DNA of 5,192 nt from Competibacteraceae bacterium UBA2788. GTDB taxonomy: Bacteria; Pseudomonadota; Gammaproteobacteria; Competibacterales; Competibacteraceae. Location: contig DEHY01000059.1 in the NCBI GenBank assembly GCA_002352185.1, positions 239 to 5,430 on the forward strand. Direction: 5' to 3'. Positions 4,696-5,192 of the stretch are shown piece after piece (the first letter of the stretch is position 1; each line of letters opens with the position of its first letter). The notes under the pieces are model-generated. The model saw only the letters and a list, made by a program, of their open reading frames with translations. It searched no databases and was not told the origin of the DNA. The position numbers were made by a program, and so were the translations under genes.

Positions 4696-5192
4696 ATGCA
4701 AAAGACGCTTATCGAGTTCTGGTTTGGCCCGCTGACAGGGCCGGAGGCTTTCAACCGCGACCGTTACGATCTGTGGTTTCAAAACGGTCGCGCCTACGAC
4801 GGGACGATCCGCGAGCGTTTCGGCGATCTGTGGCGACGGGCGGAAGCGGGGGATCTGGACGATTGGGCGGAAACTGCGCAAGGGCGGCTGGCGCTGATTC
4901 TGCTGCTCGATCAGGTGCCCCGCCACATTCACCGGGGTACGGCGGCGGCGTTCGCGCAGGATCATCGCGCCCAAGCGCTGACGCTGGCGGGCATGGCGCA
5001 AGGCCATGATCGGGCGTTGTGGCCGATTCAGCGGTTGTTCTTCTATCTGCCGTTGGAACACGCCGAGGATTTGGCCGTGCAGGAGCGGAGCGTAGCCGCC
5101 TTTACGCAGTTGCGCGACGAAGCGCCAGCGGCGCTCCAGGAAGATTGTGCAGGATTTCTGGATTATGCCCGCCGTCACCGCGAGGTGATCGC
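4696..5192 (+). CDS. DUF924-family protein, 3' partial
   Basis: The frame is open from ATG 4696 to the right edge, so at least 165 codons are visible and the C-terminus is missing (the family is about 180-200 residues). GGAG (4684-4687) lies 8 nt upstream. It begins MQKTLIEFWFGPL, close to the usual DUF924 opening (I-x-FWFG). Family motifs follow: YDLWFQNGRAYDGTIRERFG (the W-F-x-x-x-x-x-D-x-x-I-x-x-x-F pattern), GRLALILLLDQVPRHIHRGT (LDQ-x-PR core), AFAQDHRAQALTLA, FFYLPLEHAEDLAVQERSV and FLDYARRHREVI at the edge. DUF924 proteins are all-helical with a TPR-like fold; no reaction is established. The start is 12 nt after the preceding stop, indicating co-transcription. The right end is a window boundary, not a truncation. 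Confidence 0.92.
   Translation, partial: MQKTLIEFWFGPLTGPEAFNRDRYDLWFQNGRAYDGTIRERFGDLWRRAEAGDLDDWAETAQGRLALILLLDQVPRHIHRGTAAAFAQDHRAQALTLAGMAQGHDRALWPIQRLFFYLPLEHAEDLAVQERSVAAFTQLRDEAPAALQEDCAGFLDYARRHREVI
4756..4792. repeat. Perfect 10-bp inverted repeat inside the DUF924 gene
   Basis: CGCGACCGTT (4756-4765) is exactly complementary to AACGGTCGCG (4783-4792), with a 17-nt spacer. It falls about 60 nt into the DUF924 coding region. It could be an mRNA hairpin affecting early elongation, a protein-binding dyad, or chance; in a GC-rich window of this length a perfect 10-bp match at short range is only mildly unexpected. Confidence 0.5.

Overview
The window is a GC-rich bacterial chromosomal segment with tightly packed genes, most likely from a gammaproteobacterium. 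The two amidopropanol-branch cobalamin proteins resemble the Pseudomonas-type pair, called CobD/CobC in Pseudomonas naming and CbiB/CobD in Salmonella naming. A DUF4124 envelope protein and a Pseudomonas/E. coli-length UppP fit the same assignment. This is a judgement from remembered family features, not from a database search. The window contains no rRNA, tRNA, CRISPR array, insertion sequence or phage gene that I can see.

Layout. Bases 1-2671 hold a plus-strand cobalamin (vitamin B12) block. It consists of the 3' part of cbiB (adenosylcobinamide-phosphate synthase), then cobD (threonine-phosphate decarboxylase, TTG start, overlapping cbiB by 8 nt), then after 46 nt cobA (uroporphyrinogen-III C-methyltransferase). 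CobD makes the aminopropanol phosphate that CbiB attaches to the corrin ring. CobA commits uroporphyrinogen III to precorrin-2 at the entrance of the pathway. Bases 2678-3310 hold a minus-strand gene, convergent with cobA, with only 6 nt between the stop codons. It encodes an exported DUF4124 protein with a coiled-coil middle and a tyrosine/proline-rich tail. Two stable hairpins lie in its 3' end, next to the convergent junction.

Bases 3311-3379 form a 69-nt divergent intergenic region with a candidate extended -10 promoter. It is followed by a second plus-strand block: uppP (undecaprenyl-diphosphate phosphatase, GTG start), a small protein that looks SCP2-like, and the 5' part of a DUF924-family gene that runs off the right edge. 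Close spacing and good Shine-Dalgarno sites suggest that these three form an operon.

Overall this is mostly ordinary housekeeping and cofactor-synthesis sequence. The parts worth a second look are the low-complexity DUF4124 protein, the paired hairpins at the convergent junction, the uncharacterised uppP-linked SCP2-like/DUF924 pair, and a perfect 10-bp inverted repeat early in the DUF924 gene. I found no convincing evidence of a previously undescribed system.
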